Assembly: GCF_014648495.1 (NCBI RefSeq)
Contig: NZ_BMRF01000018.1
Location: forward strand, 1-64,000
Direction of reading: 5' to 3'
DNA length: 64,000 bases
From: Actinomadura cremea
GTDB lineage: Bacteria > Actinomycetota > Actinomycetes > Streptosporangiales > Streptosporangiaceae
Below are positions 32,887-41,501 of the stretch, piece after piece; position 1 is the first letter of the stretch; the number at the start of each line of letters is the position of its first letter. The notes under the pieces were generated by a model. It searched no databases and was not told where the DNA came from. It was given only the letters and a program-made list of their open reading frames with translations. The position numbers and the translations under genes are program-made.

Positions 32887-34410
32887 CTACCCCCGGAGCC
32901 CCTGCCGCAGGACGTACTTCTGGATCTTGCCGCTCGGGGTGCGGGGGAAGTCGTCGAGTACGTGGAGCTCCTCGGGCCACTTCTGCCGGGCGAGGCCCTT
33001 CGACTCCAGGTGTGCGCGCATGTCGTCGAGGGTGGGGGCGGGGTCCTCCCGGAGCCGGACGAACGCGGCCGCGTGCTCGCCGAGGCGCGCGTCCGGCGCG
33101 GCGACGACGGCGGCCTCGGCGACGGACGGGAGCGTGAGCAGCATCTCCTCGACCTCGAGGGCGCTGATGTTCTCGCCGCCGCGGATGATGATGTCGGACT
33201 TGCGGTCGGTGATGGTGATGTAGCCGTCGTCGTCCATCTCCGCGACGTCGCCCGTGCGGTACCAGCCGTCGGCGTCGAAGGCGCGCCGGGTCAGCTCGTC
33301 GTCGGTGTAGCCGAGGCACAGGTCGGGGCCGCGGCTGAGGATCTCGCCGTCCTCGGAGAGGCGCAGCTCGACGCCGGGGAGGGCCTTGCCGTCGGTGTGC
33401 AGCCGCTTGTCCTGGGGCGCCGTGTGCAGCGAGGCGGTCATGGACGGGTGCTCGGTGCTGCCGTACGAGCGGTAGACGATGATGCCGAGGTCGGTGAGGC
33501 GGGACGTGACGGCGGTGGCGACGGGCGCGCCGCCGAGGCCCGCGTACTTCATCCGCCGGAGGTGCCGGTCGGCGAAGTCGGGGTGGTCGAGGAGGCTGGT
33601 GATGTAGTACGGGACGCCGCCGCCGACGATGAGGTCGTCGCTGTCCATGAGCCGCAGGACGCGTCCGGCGTCCCAGGCGTCGGCGAGGTGGACGGGCGTA
33701 CCGTCCAGGACGGGGATGAGGAAGGCGTTCACCATGCCGATGAAGTGGCCGACGGGGGCGGAGGTGAGCTGCCGGGCCAGTTCGGGCGGGTAGCGGTCGG
33801 AGAGCTGGCGGGCCTCGCAGCCGAGGGTCTGGTGGCTGTGGACGACGCCCTTGGGGTCGCGGGTGGTGCCGGACGTGAAGGTGATGAGCGCGGGGCCCGC
33901 CGGGTCGACGGGCGTCACGCCGGGGAGCGGGTCGCCGAGGAGGTCGTCGAAGTCGCGGCCGACGACGCCGACGTGCGGGACGCCCGCGCTGACGGCCGGG
34001 TCGTACTCCATGCGGCCGAACCGTTCGGCGGTGACGAACGCCTTCGGTTTCACCGCGTCCAGGATGTAGCCGACCTCCTTGGCGCCGTAGATGTGGACGA
34101 TCGGGACGACGACGGCGCCGAGGAAGGAGGACGCCCAGAAGGCCGCGGCGGCCTCCATCCAGTTCGGCAGCTGGAAGGCGACCGCGTCGCCCGGCCCCAC
34201 GCCGCGGGAGCGGAGGCCGCCGGCGAGGCGGCGGGCGAGGTCCTCGACGTCGCCGAAGGTCCCGCTCCAGGGCCGGACGGACGAGTGCACGCGGAACGCC
34301 GTGTCCCGTGCGGGCGCGAGGCCGCGCTGGAGGAGGTCGCCGATCGTGTCCCGCGTCCACCATCCCTCCGCCTCGTACCGTTCGGCCAGTTCGGTGGGGA
34401 TCGTTCGCAT
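32887..34410 (-). CDS. AMP-dependent acyl-CoA synthetase/ligase
   Basis: The product is 507 residues from ATG 34410, with AGGAG upstream. Adenylation motifs are complete: TFTSGTTRDPKGV (P-loop), YGSTEHP, WYRTGDVAE, and the lysine-bearing end GKIQKYVLR with KSDIIIRGGENI before it. It activates a carboxylic acid to its CoA ester. It is the last gene of a leftward operon with SDR, aldehyde dehydrogenase, P450 and ferredoxin. Its substrate is presumably the acid produced by those enzymes; cyclohexanecarboxylate- or steroid-side-chain-like acids are possibilities. Confidence 0.92.
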   Translation of the reverse strand: MRTIPTELAERYEAEGWWTRDTIGDLLQRGLAPARDTAFRVHSSVRPWSGTFGDVEDLARRLAGGLRSRGVGPGDAVAFQLPNWMEAAAAFWASSFLGAVVVPIVHIYGAKEVGYILDAVKPKAFVTAERFGRMEYDPAVSAGVPHVGVVGRDFDDLLGDPLPGVTPVDPAGPALITFTSGTTRDPKGVVHSHQTLGCEARQLSDRYPPELARQLTSAPVGHFIGMVNAFLIPVLDGTPVHLADAWDAGRVLRLMDSDDLIVGGGVPYYITSLLDHPDFADRHLRRMKYAGLGGAPVATAVTSRLTDLGIIVYRSYGSTEHPSMTASLHTAPQDKRLHTDGKALPGVELRLSEDGEILSRGPDLCLGYTDDELTRRAFDADGWYRTGDVAEMDDDGYITITDRKSDIIIRGGENISALEVEEMLLTLPSVAEAAVVAAPDARLGEHAAAFVRLREDPAPTLDDMRAHLESKGLARQKWPEELHVLDDFPRTPSGKIQKYVLRQGLRG

Positions 34411-34418
34411 GGCGGCTC

Positions 34419-34604
34419 CTAGTCGGCGAGGCGGATGGAGCGGGTGGGGCACGCCTCGGCGGCGTTGCGGACGTCGCCGGGCGGGTCGCCCCGCTCGTCC
34501 AGGACGGTCACCCTGCCGTCGTCGTCCAGCCCGAAGGTGCCGGGGGCGTAGAAGGTGCACATGCCGGTGCCCGCGCAGGTGGAGGGGGTGACGTCGACGC
34601 TCAT
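34419..34604 (-). CDS. 3Fe-4S ferredoxin of the P450
   Basis: The product is 61 residues from ATG 34604, whose ATGA overlaps the P450 stop. It has CAGTGMC near the N-terminus and ACPTRSI near the C-terminus. This gives three cluster cysteines with the second ligand position replaced, the pattern of 3Fe-4S ferredoxins dedicated to bacterial P450s. Tight coupling makes it the electron donor of the neighbouring P450. No reductase is in this operon; the FprB-like protein at 58025 is a candidate. Confidence 0.93.
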   Translation of the reverse strand: MSVDVTPSTCAGTGMCTFYAPGTFGLDDDGRVTVLDERGDPPGDVRNAAEACPTRSIRLAD

Positions 34605-35881
34605 CCGAACACCACCGGCAGCTCGCTCGGACCCCGCCAGTGCAGGCCCATGAGGACGGGACGTTCCGCGCCGGGGGCCCACCTCAGGTTCGGCAGCCGG
34701 TCGAGGATCGCGTTGAGCGCGACGCTCATCTCGGCGCGGGCGAGGTGCATGCCGAGGCAGACGTGCGGGCCGCCGGCGAACGACAGGTGCGGGCGGAGCG
34801 GGCGGCGGACGTCGAACCGTTCGGGGTCGTCCCACCGCTTCGGGTCGTGGTTGGCGGCGGTGAGGCAGAGCGCGACCCGGGATCCGGCGGGGATGGGGAC
34901 GCCGCCGAGCGTGGTGTCGCGGGTGACGGTGCGGTAGAAGGTCGGGTCGGTGACCTCCCAGCGCAGCGACTCCTCGATGGCGTTGCGGACGAGCGAGCGG
35001 TCGCGGCGGACGGCGTCGAGCTGGTCGGGGGCGTTCAGCAGCGCCCACAGCGTGATGCCGAGCTGCCGCCACGTCGTGCCGGAGCCGGCGGTGAGGATCA
35101 GCCGGGCGAACGCGAGGATCTCGGCGTCGGTGAGGCCGCGGCGGGTGCCGTCCTCCTCCCGGATCGTCCCCTGCAGGAGCTTGCTGATGAGGTCGTCGCG
35201 GGGCGCGGTACGGCGGTCGGCGATGACCGGGCCGAGGATCTCGCCGGCCTCGGCGGCGGCGGCGATCCGGTCGTCCCGCTCGACGGTGGCGCCGATCATC
35301 TGCTCGATCAGCTCGCGCAGCCGCAGCGTGTCGTCCATGCCGACGCCGAAGCTGCCGGTGATCGTCAGCAGCGGCAGCAGGGCGCAGAACTCGACGTTGA
35401 GGTCGGCGGAGCCGCGCGACTCGATGCGGTCCAGCAGCGTGCGGGTGATGTCGGTGATCCACCGGTCGGCCCACCACTGCATCATGTTGCGGTTGAAGGA
35501 GGGCTGGACGACCGCGCGGTGGCGGGAGTGCTCGGCGCCGCCCATGCCGAGGATGTTGCGGCCGAACGTGTGGAACGTGCTCTGCATGGCCTCGGAGCTG
35601 AAGGTCTCCGGGTCGCGGAACACGGTGTTGACGGTGTCGTAGTCGAACGCCGAGAAGACCGCCGCGGGCTGCGCGCGTCCGGCGACGGGCGCCGGGTGCG
35701 GGAGGCCGAGCGCCTCCTCGACCGTGCCCGTGTGGACGGGTCCGGTCTCGCGGGCGCGGCGCAGCCCGGCGTGGAAGTCGACGGCGAAGTCGCCGCCGGA
35801 TCTGGCCCGCCGGTACTCGCCGCCGGTGTCGAACAGGGTGCGGATCTTGACCGGGTCGAGCCGGGCGATCTCGTCTGGCAT
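34601..35881 (-). CDS. Cytochrome P450
   Basis: The product is 426 residues from ATG 35881, with GGGAGAAG upstream. Landmarks are ExxR as EESLRWE, the PERF region (DPERFDV) and the heme loop FAGGPHVCLGMHLAR with Cys near residue 375. The I-helix reads LTAGSGTT near residue 260, where the usual acidic residue of (A/G)Gx(D/E)T is glycine. Oxygen activation may therefore differ, though some P450s carry such changes. It should hydroxylate the substrate whose alcohol is then handled by the SDR and aldehyde dehydrogenase in the same operon. Confidence 0.95.
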   Translation of the reverse strand: MPDEIARLDPVKIRTLFDTGGEYRRARSGGDFAVDFHAGLRRARETGPVHTGTVEEALGLPHPAPVAGRAQPAAVFSAFDYDTVNTVFRDPETFSSEAMQSTFHTFGRNILGMGGAEHSRHRAVVQPSFNRNMMQWWADRWITDITRTLLDRIESRGSADLNVEFCALLPLLTITGSFGVGMDDTLRLRELIEQMIGATVERDDRIAAAAEAGEILGPVIADRRTAPRDDLISKLLQGTIREEDGTRRGLTDAEILAFARLILTAGSGTTWRQLGITLWALLNAPDQLDAVRRDRSLVRNAIEESLRWEVTDPTFYRTVTRDTTLGGVPIPAGSRVALCLTAANHDPKRWDDPERFDVRRPLRPHLSFAGGPHVCLGMHLARAEMSVALNAILDRLPNLRWAPGAERPVLMGLHWRGPSELPVVFG

Positions 35882-35898
35882 CTGCTTCTCCCGTGGGG

Positions 35899-37347
35899 TC
35901 AGGCGCTCACGGCCGTGACGTGTTTGGCCTGCTGGTAGGCCCGGATGCCCTCCCGGCCGCGCTCGCGCCAGTCGCCGCTGTGGCGGCGGCCGCCGGAGGA
36001 GGCGAACGCGCCGATGTAGCCGCCGTTGACGAAGACGGTGCCGGAGCGGACGCGCCGGGCGAGGGCGAGCGCCTCGTCGGCGGGCCCGTACACCGCGCCG
36101 GACAGGCCGTAGACGGTGTCGTTGGCGAGCGCGACGGCGTGGTCGGCGTCGCGGTAGCCGATCACCGAGACGACCGGGCCGAACGTCTCCTCCTGGGCGA
36201 GGGGGTTCGCGGTGTCGGCGAGGTCGACGACCGTGGGTTCGAAGTAGTGGCCGCCGAGGTCGGGCCGCGCCCGCCCGCCCGCGACGACCCGGCCGCCGTG
36301 CGCGAGCGCGGCGGCGACGTGGCCGGCGCAGCGGTCCACCTGCGCGGCGCTGATGAGGGGGCCGACCTCGGTGGCCGGGTCGCGCGGGGCGCCGAGGCGG
36401 AGCGCGGCGACGGCGGCCGCGGCCTCGTCCAGGACCTGCCGCTTGCGGTGCTCGGGGACGAGCACGCGCGTCTGCAGGGCGCAGCCCTGGCCCGCCATGG
36501 CCCGCATGACGATGGAGATCCCGGCGGCGGCGCGGTCGACGGCGCCGGGCAGGTAGATCGCGGCGGACTTGCCGCCGAGTTCGAGCATGACGCGCTTGTG
36601 CGTGGGCGCCGCCTGCGCCGTGATCGCCGCGCCGACGGCGGCCGAGCCGGTGAACGACACGGCGTCGACCTGCGGCATCGTCGTCAGCAGTTCGGCGCCC
36701 GCGCTGCCCTGCTCGGCCAGGACGTTCACGACTCCCGGCGGGATCCCCGCCTCGTGGGCGGCGTCGCCGACCGCGAGGACGGTGAGGGGCGCGAGCGGGC
36801 TGGGGCGCAGCACGACGGTGTTGCCCGCCAGGAGCGCCGGCACCACCTTCCACAGCGCGAGGAACAGCGGCACGTTGTAGGCGGGGAGCGCGGCGACCAC
36901 CCCGAGCGGCTCCCAGGTGAGGACGCTCGCGGCGACGCGGCCGCCGGTGACGAGGGCGTCCAGCGGGACCGGGTTGTGCTCCTCGGCGGGCAGCGACGCG
37001 TGCAGCCGGACGGCGTCGCGGGCCTGGGCGATCGCGCCGCCGACGTGCAGGGTCCGGGCGGACGGCAGGAGCGCGCCGGTCTCGGCGACGACCGTGTCCT
37101 CGAGTGGTCCGCGGCGCGCCTCGAGGGCGTCCAGGAAGCGCAGGACGGCGGCGGCGCGTTCGTCCGCGGACGCCCGGGACCACGGGCCGTCGAAGGCGCG
37201 GCGCGCGGCGAGCACGGCCCGTTCGAAGTCGGCGGGCGCCGCGGTGGGGACCTCGGCGACCGTGGACAGGTCGGCGGGGTTCTCGACCCGCAGGGGCGGC
37301 CCGGAGTCGAGGCGGACGCCGTCCACGTACGGGGCCGGGGACTTCAC
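35899..37347 (-). CDS. Aldehyde dehydrogenase
   Basis: The product is 482 residues from GTG 37347, overlapping the SDR stop by 4 bases. NAD-binding and catalytic motifs are intact: SFTGSAAVGAAI, the glutamate in LELGGKSAAIY, the cysteine in GQGCALQTRV and the PLAQEETFGPVVSV segment. It oxidises an aldehyde to the acid. Position between SDR and P450 places it at the second oxidation step, feeding the acyl-CoA ligase. The pathway substrate is inferred only from context. Confidence 0.95.
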   Translation of the reverse strand: MKSPAPYVDGVRLDSGPPLRVENPADLSTVAEVPTAAPADFERAVLAARRAFDGPWSRASADERAAAVLRFLDALEARRGPLEDTVVAETGALLPSARTLHVGGAIAQARDAVRLHASLPAEEHNPVPLDALVTGGRVAASVLTWEPLGVVAALPAYNVPLFLALWKVVPALLAGNTVVLRPSPLAPLTVLAVGDAAHEAGIPPGVVNVLAEQGSAGAELLTTMPQVDAVSFTGSAAVGAAITAQAAPTHKRVMLELGGKSAAIYLPGAVDRAAAGISIVMRAMAGQGCALQTRVLVPEHRKRQVLDEAAAAVAALRLGAPRDPATEVGPLISAAQVDRCAGHVAAALAHGGRVVAGGRARPDLGGHYFEPTVVDLADTANPLAQEETFGPVVSVIGYRDADHAVALANDTVYGLSGAVYGPADEALALARRVRSGTVFVNGGYIGAFASSGGRRHSGDWRERGREGIRAYQQAKHVTAVSA

Positions 37348-38159
37348 AGGCTCACGCCGGCTTCGACCGGGAGCGCGACGCCCGTGACGGCGAACGCGGC
37401 GTCCGAGACGAGGAACAGGATCGTGCGGCTGACGTCGATGGGCTGCAGCCGGTCGACGGGCAGCACGCGGGCGAGCGCGGCGGCGCCGCTCGCGCTCGTC
37501 ATCGGCGAGTGCGGGTTGTTGATCATGTAGGTGTCGACCGCGGTCGGGTGGACGACGTTGACGCGCACGTTGTGCCGGCCGAGCAGCCGCGCGAAGCCCT
37601 TCGCGAGGCCGACGACGCCGTGCTTGGCCGCGTTGTACCCGGACATGCCGCCGGAGCCGTCCGTCATGCCCTTCAGCCCGGCCGTCGAGCCGGTGATCAC
37701 GATGGCGCCGCCCCGGCCCTGGTCGATGAGCGGCTGCTGCACGACCTTGAGCGTGTTGTAGACGCCGGTGAGCATCACGCCGACGGCGTCGTCCCAGCGG
37801 GCGGCGGCCTGCTCGAGCGTGGTCTCGGTGCGGTCGCTGTGCAGGACGCCCGCGTTGGCGAGCACGATGTCGACGCCGCCCAGCTCGGCGATGCCGCGCT
37901 CGAGCGCCTTGTTCAGGGCCAGGATGTCGCGGACGTCGGCCAGCTCGGTCACGCACCGGCGGCCGGTCGCCTCGACCAGGCGGGCGGTCTCGGCGAGGTC
38001 GTCGGGGGTGGCCATGGGGTAGGGGACGGTCGGGATGTCGGCGCCGATGTCGACGGCGATCACGTCCGCGCCGTGCTCGGCGAGCAGCACCGCGTGCGAG
38101 CGTCCCTGCCCGCGGCCGGCTCCGGTGATGAACGCGACCTTGCCGTCCAGTTGGCCCAT
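37344..38159 (-). CDS. Mycofactocin-type SDR oxidoreductase
   Basis: The product is 271 residues from ATG 38159. It carries GAGRGQGRSHAVLLAEHGAD, the glycine motif typical of the mycofactocin-associated SDR group, and the extra segment around TPDDLAETARLVEATGRRCV. The catalytic Ser/Tyr/Lys are in VITGSTAGLKG and GYNAAKHGV. These enzymes hold NAD tightly and pass electrons to mycofactocin. It is the first gene of the leftward operon, directly behind a strong promoter at 38290-38318, and should oxidise the alcohol formed by the P450. Confidence 0.92.
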   Translation of the reverse strand: MGQLDGKVAFITGAGRGQGRSHAVLLAEHGADVIAVDIGADIPTVPYPMATPDDLAETARLVEATGRRCVTELADVRDILALNKALERGIAELGGVDIVLANAGVLHSDRTETTLEQAAARWDDAVGVMLTGVYNTLKVVQQPLIDQGRGGAIVITGSTAGLKGMTDGSGGMSGYNAAKHGVVGLAKGFARLLGRHNVRVNVVHPTAVDTYMINNPHSPMTSASGAAALARVLPVDRLQPIDVSRTILFLVSDAAFAVTGVALPVEAGVSL

Positions 38160-38289
38160 GATTCGGCGCCTCCGTGTGAGTGCTCGTGCGCGGTTGCTCG
38201 GGTTGCCGAGGAATGTGCGAGAAATGGCCGGAAAGAACACTGGGGAGCGCTCGACGCCGCGACGGACGTCCGACCGATCAGGTGCGCTC

Positions 38290-38333
38290 ACCATAAGCGG
38301 CGGCGACTAGCACGTCAAGAGAATGAGCTTCTC
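38290..38333 (-). promoter_or_regulatory. Promoter of the SDR-P450-ligase operon with upstream dyad
   Basis: On the minus strand TTGACG (38313-38318) and TATGGT (38290-38295) are spaced by exactly 17 bp, a strong vegetative-type promoter. Directly upstream of the -35 box is the dyad GAGAA-TGAGC-TTCTC (38319-38333), with further TTCTCC copies beyond it. It is a likely operator or activator site for a TetR-type regulator such as the one at 44388. The leader is about 120 bases. Confidence 0.65.
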
Positions 38334-38420
38334 CATAATCTTCTCCAGGTCAGCGCGCTGTCATGCACACCTCGCGCGACGACGGCCGGACGCCCCTCAC
38401 CCCGGTGCGACACTCAAGGG

Positions 38421-38457
38421 AGAAGCGACTTCTACCTATGGACATATGCCCTTCTAC
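38421..38457. promoter_or_regulatory. Second dyad cluster in the divergent gap
   Basis: A perfect dyad AGAAG-CGA-CTTCT (38421-38433) is followed by a second CTTCTAC copy at 38451-38457, about 170 bases before the CoA transferase gene. The half-site TTCT is shared with the dyad at 38319, so one regulator could serve both operons. The remainder of 38160-38626 holds no gene. Confidence 0.45.
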
Positions 38458-38626
38458 TGGTTACGGTGATTTTCGTTCGCCCCGATGAAGCAGCGACCAT
38501 GCTCCGATCAAGGCGCTTGCGGCCACCCCTTCGAGGAGAAACCACCATGCGGGCAGAGCCTTTCAGCCATGCCATTCCACCGGCCCGGACCGGGCGGACC
38601 GCCCACCGCGCCGCGGCCCGGCCGGC

Positions 38627-39847
38627 ATGAGCCCGGCGGAACGGGAGCGGCCCGTGTTCGAGGGCGTCCGGGTGCTGGAGGTGGCGCAGTGGACGTTCGC
38701 GCCCGCGGCGGCCGCGGTGCTCGCCGACTTCGGCGCGTCCGTCATCAAGATCGAGGACCCCGTCACCGGCGACCCGCAGCGCGGCCTCGCCTCGTCCGGG
38801 GTCGTCCCGTCGGTCAACGGGGTCAACATCGTCACCGCGCAGACCAACCGCGGCAAGCGCAGCGTCGGGCTCAACCTGCGCGACCCGCGGGGCCGCGAGC
38901 TGCTGATGGAGCTGGTCGACCAGGCGGACGTCTTCGTGACGAACTTCCGGGGGCCGGCGCGGAAGCGGCTCGGCTTCGACGAGGAGACGGTGCGGGCCCG
39001 CAACCCGCGCATCGTGTACGCCCGCGCCACCGGGCAGGGCCCGCACGGCGAGGACGCCGACCGGGGCGGGTACGACTTCACCTCGTACTGGATGCGCGGC
39101 GGGATCGCCTCCGCGCTGACCGCGCCCGACGCCGACCGGCCGCTGCCGCAGCCGCCCGCGTTCGGCGACAAGGCCGGGGCGATGAACCTGGCGTTCGGGA
39201 TCGCCGCCGCCCTGTTCCGCCGGGAGCGGACGGGCGAGGGGGCGCTCGTGGACGTCTCCCTGCTCGGCACCGCGCTGTGGCAGCACTCGAGCGCGATCCT
39301 CTACAGCTGGGGCCTCGAACGGGAGTTCCCGGTGCAGTCGGGACGCTCGGCGAACCCGATCGCCCGCGGGTACCGGACGGCCGACGGCCGCTGGATCGCG
39401 CTGATGATGATCGAGTCCGACCGCTGGTGGCCGGACCTGTGCCGCAACCTCGACCGCCCCGAGCTGATCGAGGACGAGCGGTTCGCCGACGCCGAGGCGC
39501 GGACCGCGAACTACGACGCGTGCGTCGCCGAGCTCGAGGCCGTCTTCGCCGCCCGGCCCCTCGAGGAGTGGCGGAGCCGCCTCGCCGGCTTCTCCGCGCC
39601 GTGGGAGATCCTGCGCACGATGCGGGAGACGGCGGACGACCCGCAGGTCACCGCGAACGGGTACGCGGTCCCGGTCGACCACGACGGCACGGAGGTCCGG
39701 CTGATGAGCGCCCCCGTGCAGTTCGACGAGCGGGTTCCCGAGCTGACCCGCGCCCCCGAGCACGCCGAGCACTCCGAAGAGGTGCTCCTCGAACTCGGCC
39801 ACGACTGGGACGCGATCATCGCGCTCAAGGACGCCGAGGTGCTCTGA
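38627..39847 (+). CDS. CaiB/BaiF family III CoA transferase
   Basis: The product is 406 residues from ATG 38627. Family III landmarks are FEGVRVLEVAQWTFAPAAAA, DFGASVIKIEDPVTGDPQRG, NRGKRSVGLNLRDPRGRELL and RATGQGPHGEDADRGGYDF. The last places the catalytic aspartate that forms the acyl anhydride. It moves CoA between acids or acts on a cyclic acyl-CoA. It opens the rightward operon and is divergent from the SDR-P450 operon, so both may serve one pathway. Confidence 0.93.
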   Translation: MSPAERERPVFEGVRVLEVAQWTFAPAAAAVLADFGASVIKIEDPVTGDPQRGLASSGVVPSVNGVNIVTAQTNRGKRSVGLNLRDPRGRELLMELVDQADVFVTNFRGPARKRLGFDEETVRARNPRIVYARATGQGPHGEDADRGGYDFTSYWMRGGIASALTAPDADRPLPQPPAFGDKAGAMNLAFGIAAALFRRERTGEGALVDVSLLGTALWQHSSAILYSWGLEREFPVQSGRSANPIARGYRTADGRWIALMMIESDRWWPDLCRNLDRPELIEDERFADAEARTANYDACVAELEAVFAARPLEEWRSRLAGFSAPWEILRTMRETADDPQVTANGYAVPVDHDGTEVRLMSAPVQFDERVPELTRAPEHAEHSEEVLLELGHDWDAIIALKDAEVL

Positions 39848-39968
39848 GCGACGCCCGTCCGGTTCCCGCAGGGCGCTCGTCCGCCCCCGTCCGACTCCCC
39901 TTCAGCGCGCCCCCCGTCACACCTCCACCCCACCCCCGCCTCCACCCACCCCATGCGCAGGAGGACTC

Positions 39969-41435
39969 GTGACCACCACCCCCGACCGTCCACCGCCCGG
40001 CGAGGCCCCGCCGTCCGCCGCCGGGCGCGGCTTCACCGGCCTCATCGCGGCCCTGGTCGCCATCGAGATCTTCGCGGTGTTCGAGACCGCGATGGCGCTC
40101 GCCGCCATCCCGACGTTCATGCGGGTCTTCGAGGCCGACTCCGCGGCCGTCGGCTGGACCGGGACCGCCTACCTGCTGGTCGGCGCGGTGTCGGCCGCGA
40201 CCGCCGGACGGCTCGGCGACATCTTCGGCCGCCGCAACGTCCTCGTCGCGGTGCTGGCGATCGCGGCGGTCGGCTCGCTGATCAGCGTCGTCGCCACCTC
40301 GCTGTGGCTCGTGGTCCTGGGCCGCGGCGTCCAGGGGATGGCGGCCGGGGCCCTGCCGCTGTCCTTCGGCCTCGTCCGCGAGCTGCTGCCCGCACGCCGC
40401 GTCCCGTTCGTGATGTCGCTGCTCGGCGGCGTGGTGCCGGTCTGCACCGGCGCCGGCTCCCTGATCGCGGGCGTGCTCATCGACCACGGCGGCTGGCGCA
40501 ACATGTTCGTCGCGGCCACCGTCATGGGCGTCGCCGCCACGCTGATCGCGCTGCTCGCGCTGCCCCGCACCCGGGGAATCACCCCCCGGCCGTCGGTCGA
40601 CGTGGTCGGCGCCGTGCTGCTCGCCCCGGCGGTCGGCGGCATCCTGCTGGGCGTCAGCCAGACGGAGGACTGGGGCTGGGGCGACCCGCGGGTGATCCTC
40701 GCGATCCTGCTCGGCGTCGCGGTGCTGCTGGCGTGGGTCTGGTGGGAGCGGCGCGTGCCGGAGCCGCTCGTCAACATCGCCCTGTTCCGCAACCGGAAGG
40801 TGGCGCTGGCGACCGCGGCCGCCTTCATGGTGGGCGCCGGGCCGATGGGCGCGGTCTCGATCCTGGCGCACATGGTCCTGCAGCTGCCCGAGAGCGCGCC
40901 GGTCGGGCTCGGGCTGTCCCCGACGAACGCCGGGTACGTGCTGTTCGTCGTCGCGATCGTGGCGTACGCGGGAGCGATCGCGAGCGGGCGGATCGCGCAG
41001 AAGATGGGCGCCCGCCCGTGCCTGGTCCTCGGGACCCTCATCTACGCCCTGGGCATCTTCCTGTGGATGTTCATGGACAAGTCCCTCATCGGGACCATGT
41101 TCTGCCTGTGCCTCACCGGCCTCGCCAACGGCTTCGCCCTCACCGCGCTGCCGATCCTGGTCGTCGAGGCGGTGCCGGTGAAGAACACCGGCGAGGCCAC
41201 CGGCGTCAACCGGGTCACCCTCAACACCGGCGTCGCCTGCGGCCTGGCCGTCACCTCGGTGATCCTCGCCACCTCGACGGTCGAGGGCACCCACATGCCG
41301 ACGCAGGGCTCCCTGGTGACCACGGTGGTGGTCTTCACGCTGCTGTCGCTCGTCGGCACCGTCCTCGCCCTGCTCATCCGCGGCGGCCGGACGGCGGCGG
41401 CGGACGCGCCGGAGGCGAGTCCCGCGAAGGTCTGA
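39969..41435 (+). CDS. MFS transporter, DHA2-like 14-helix type
   Basis: The product is 488 residues from GTG 39969, behind AGGAGGA. About 14 hydrophobic helices are visible, with the MFS motif A variant GRLGDIFGRRN between helices 2 and 3 and the proline/glycine-rich motif C (GAGSLIAGVLIDHGGWRNMF) at helix 5. DHA2 members usually export drugs by proton antiport. In this operon it could import or export the pathway substrate or a toxic intermediate. The 120-bp gap before it is C-rich with nothing recognised. Confidence 0.9.
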   Translation: MTTTPDRPPPGEAPPSAAGRGFTGLIAALVAIEIFAVFETAMALAAIPTFMRVFEADSAAVGWTGTAYLLVGAVSAATAGRLGDIFGRRNVLVAVLAIAAVGSLISVVATSLWLVVLGRGVQGMAAGALPLSFGLVRELLPARRVPFVMSLLGGVVPVCTGAGSLIAGVLIDHGGWRNMFVAATVMGVAATLIALLALPRTRGITPRPSVDVVGAVLLAPAVGGILLGVSQTEDWGWGDPRVILAILLGVAVLLAWVWWERRVPEPLVNIALFRNRKVALATAAAFMVGAGPMGAVSILAHMVLQLPESAPVGLGLSPTNAGYVLFVVAIVAYAGAIASGRIAQKMGARPCLVLGTLIYALGIFLWMFMDKSLIGTMFCLCLTGLANGFALTALPILVVEAVPVKNTGEATGVNRVTLNTGVACGLAVTSVILATSTVEGTHMPTQGSLVTTVVVFTLLSLVGTVLALLIRGGRTAAADAPEASPAKV

Positions 41436-41501
41436 CCGTCCGCACCGAACGCACGCGAAGCGCCGGCACCGCCGGCACGCCATCGAAAGGACCGCATCGT
41501 C

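Noticed and set aside
32887-38159. Antibiotic biosynthesis cluster (P450, ferredoxin, AMP ligase)
   Set aside because: There are no carrier proteins, polyketide synthase or peptide synthetase modules, and the SDR, aldehyde dehydrogenase and CoA ligase set fits degradation better.
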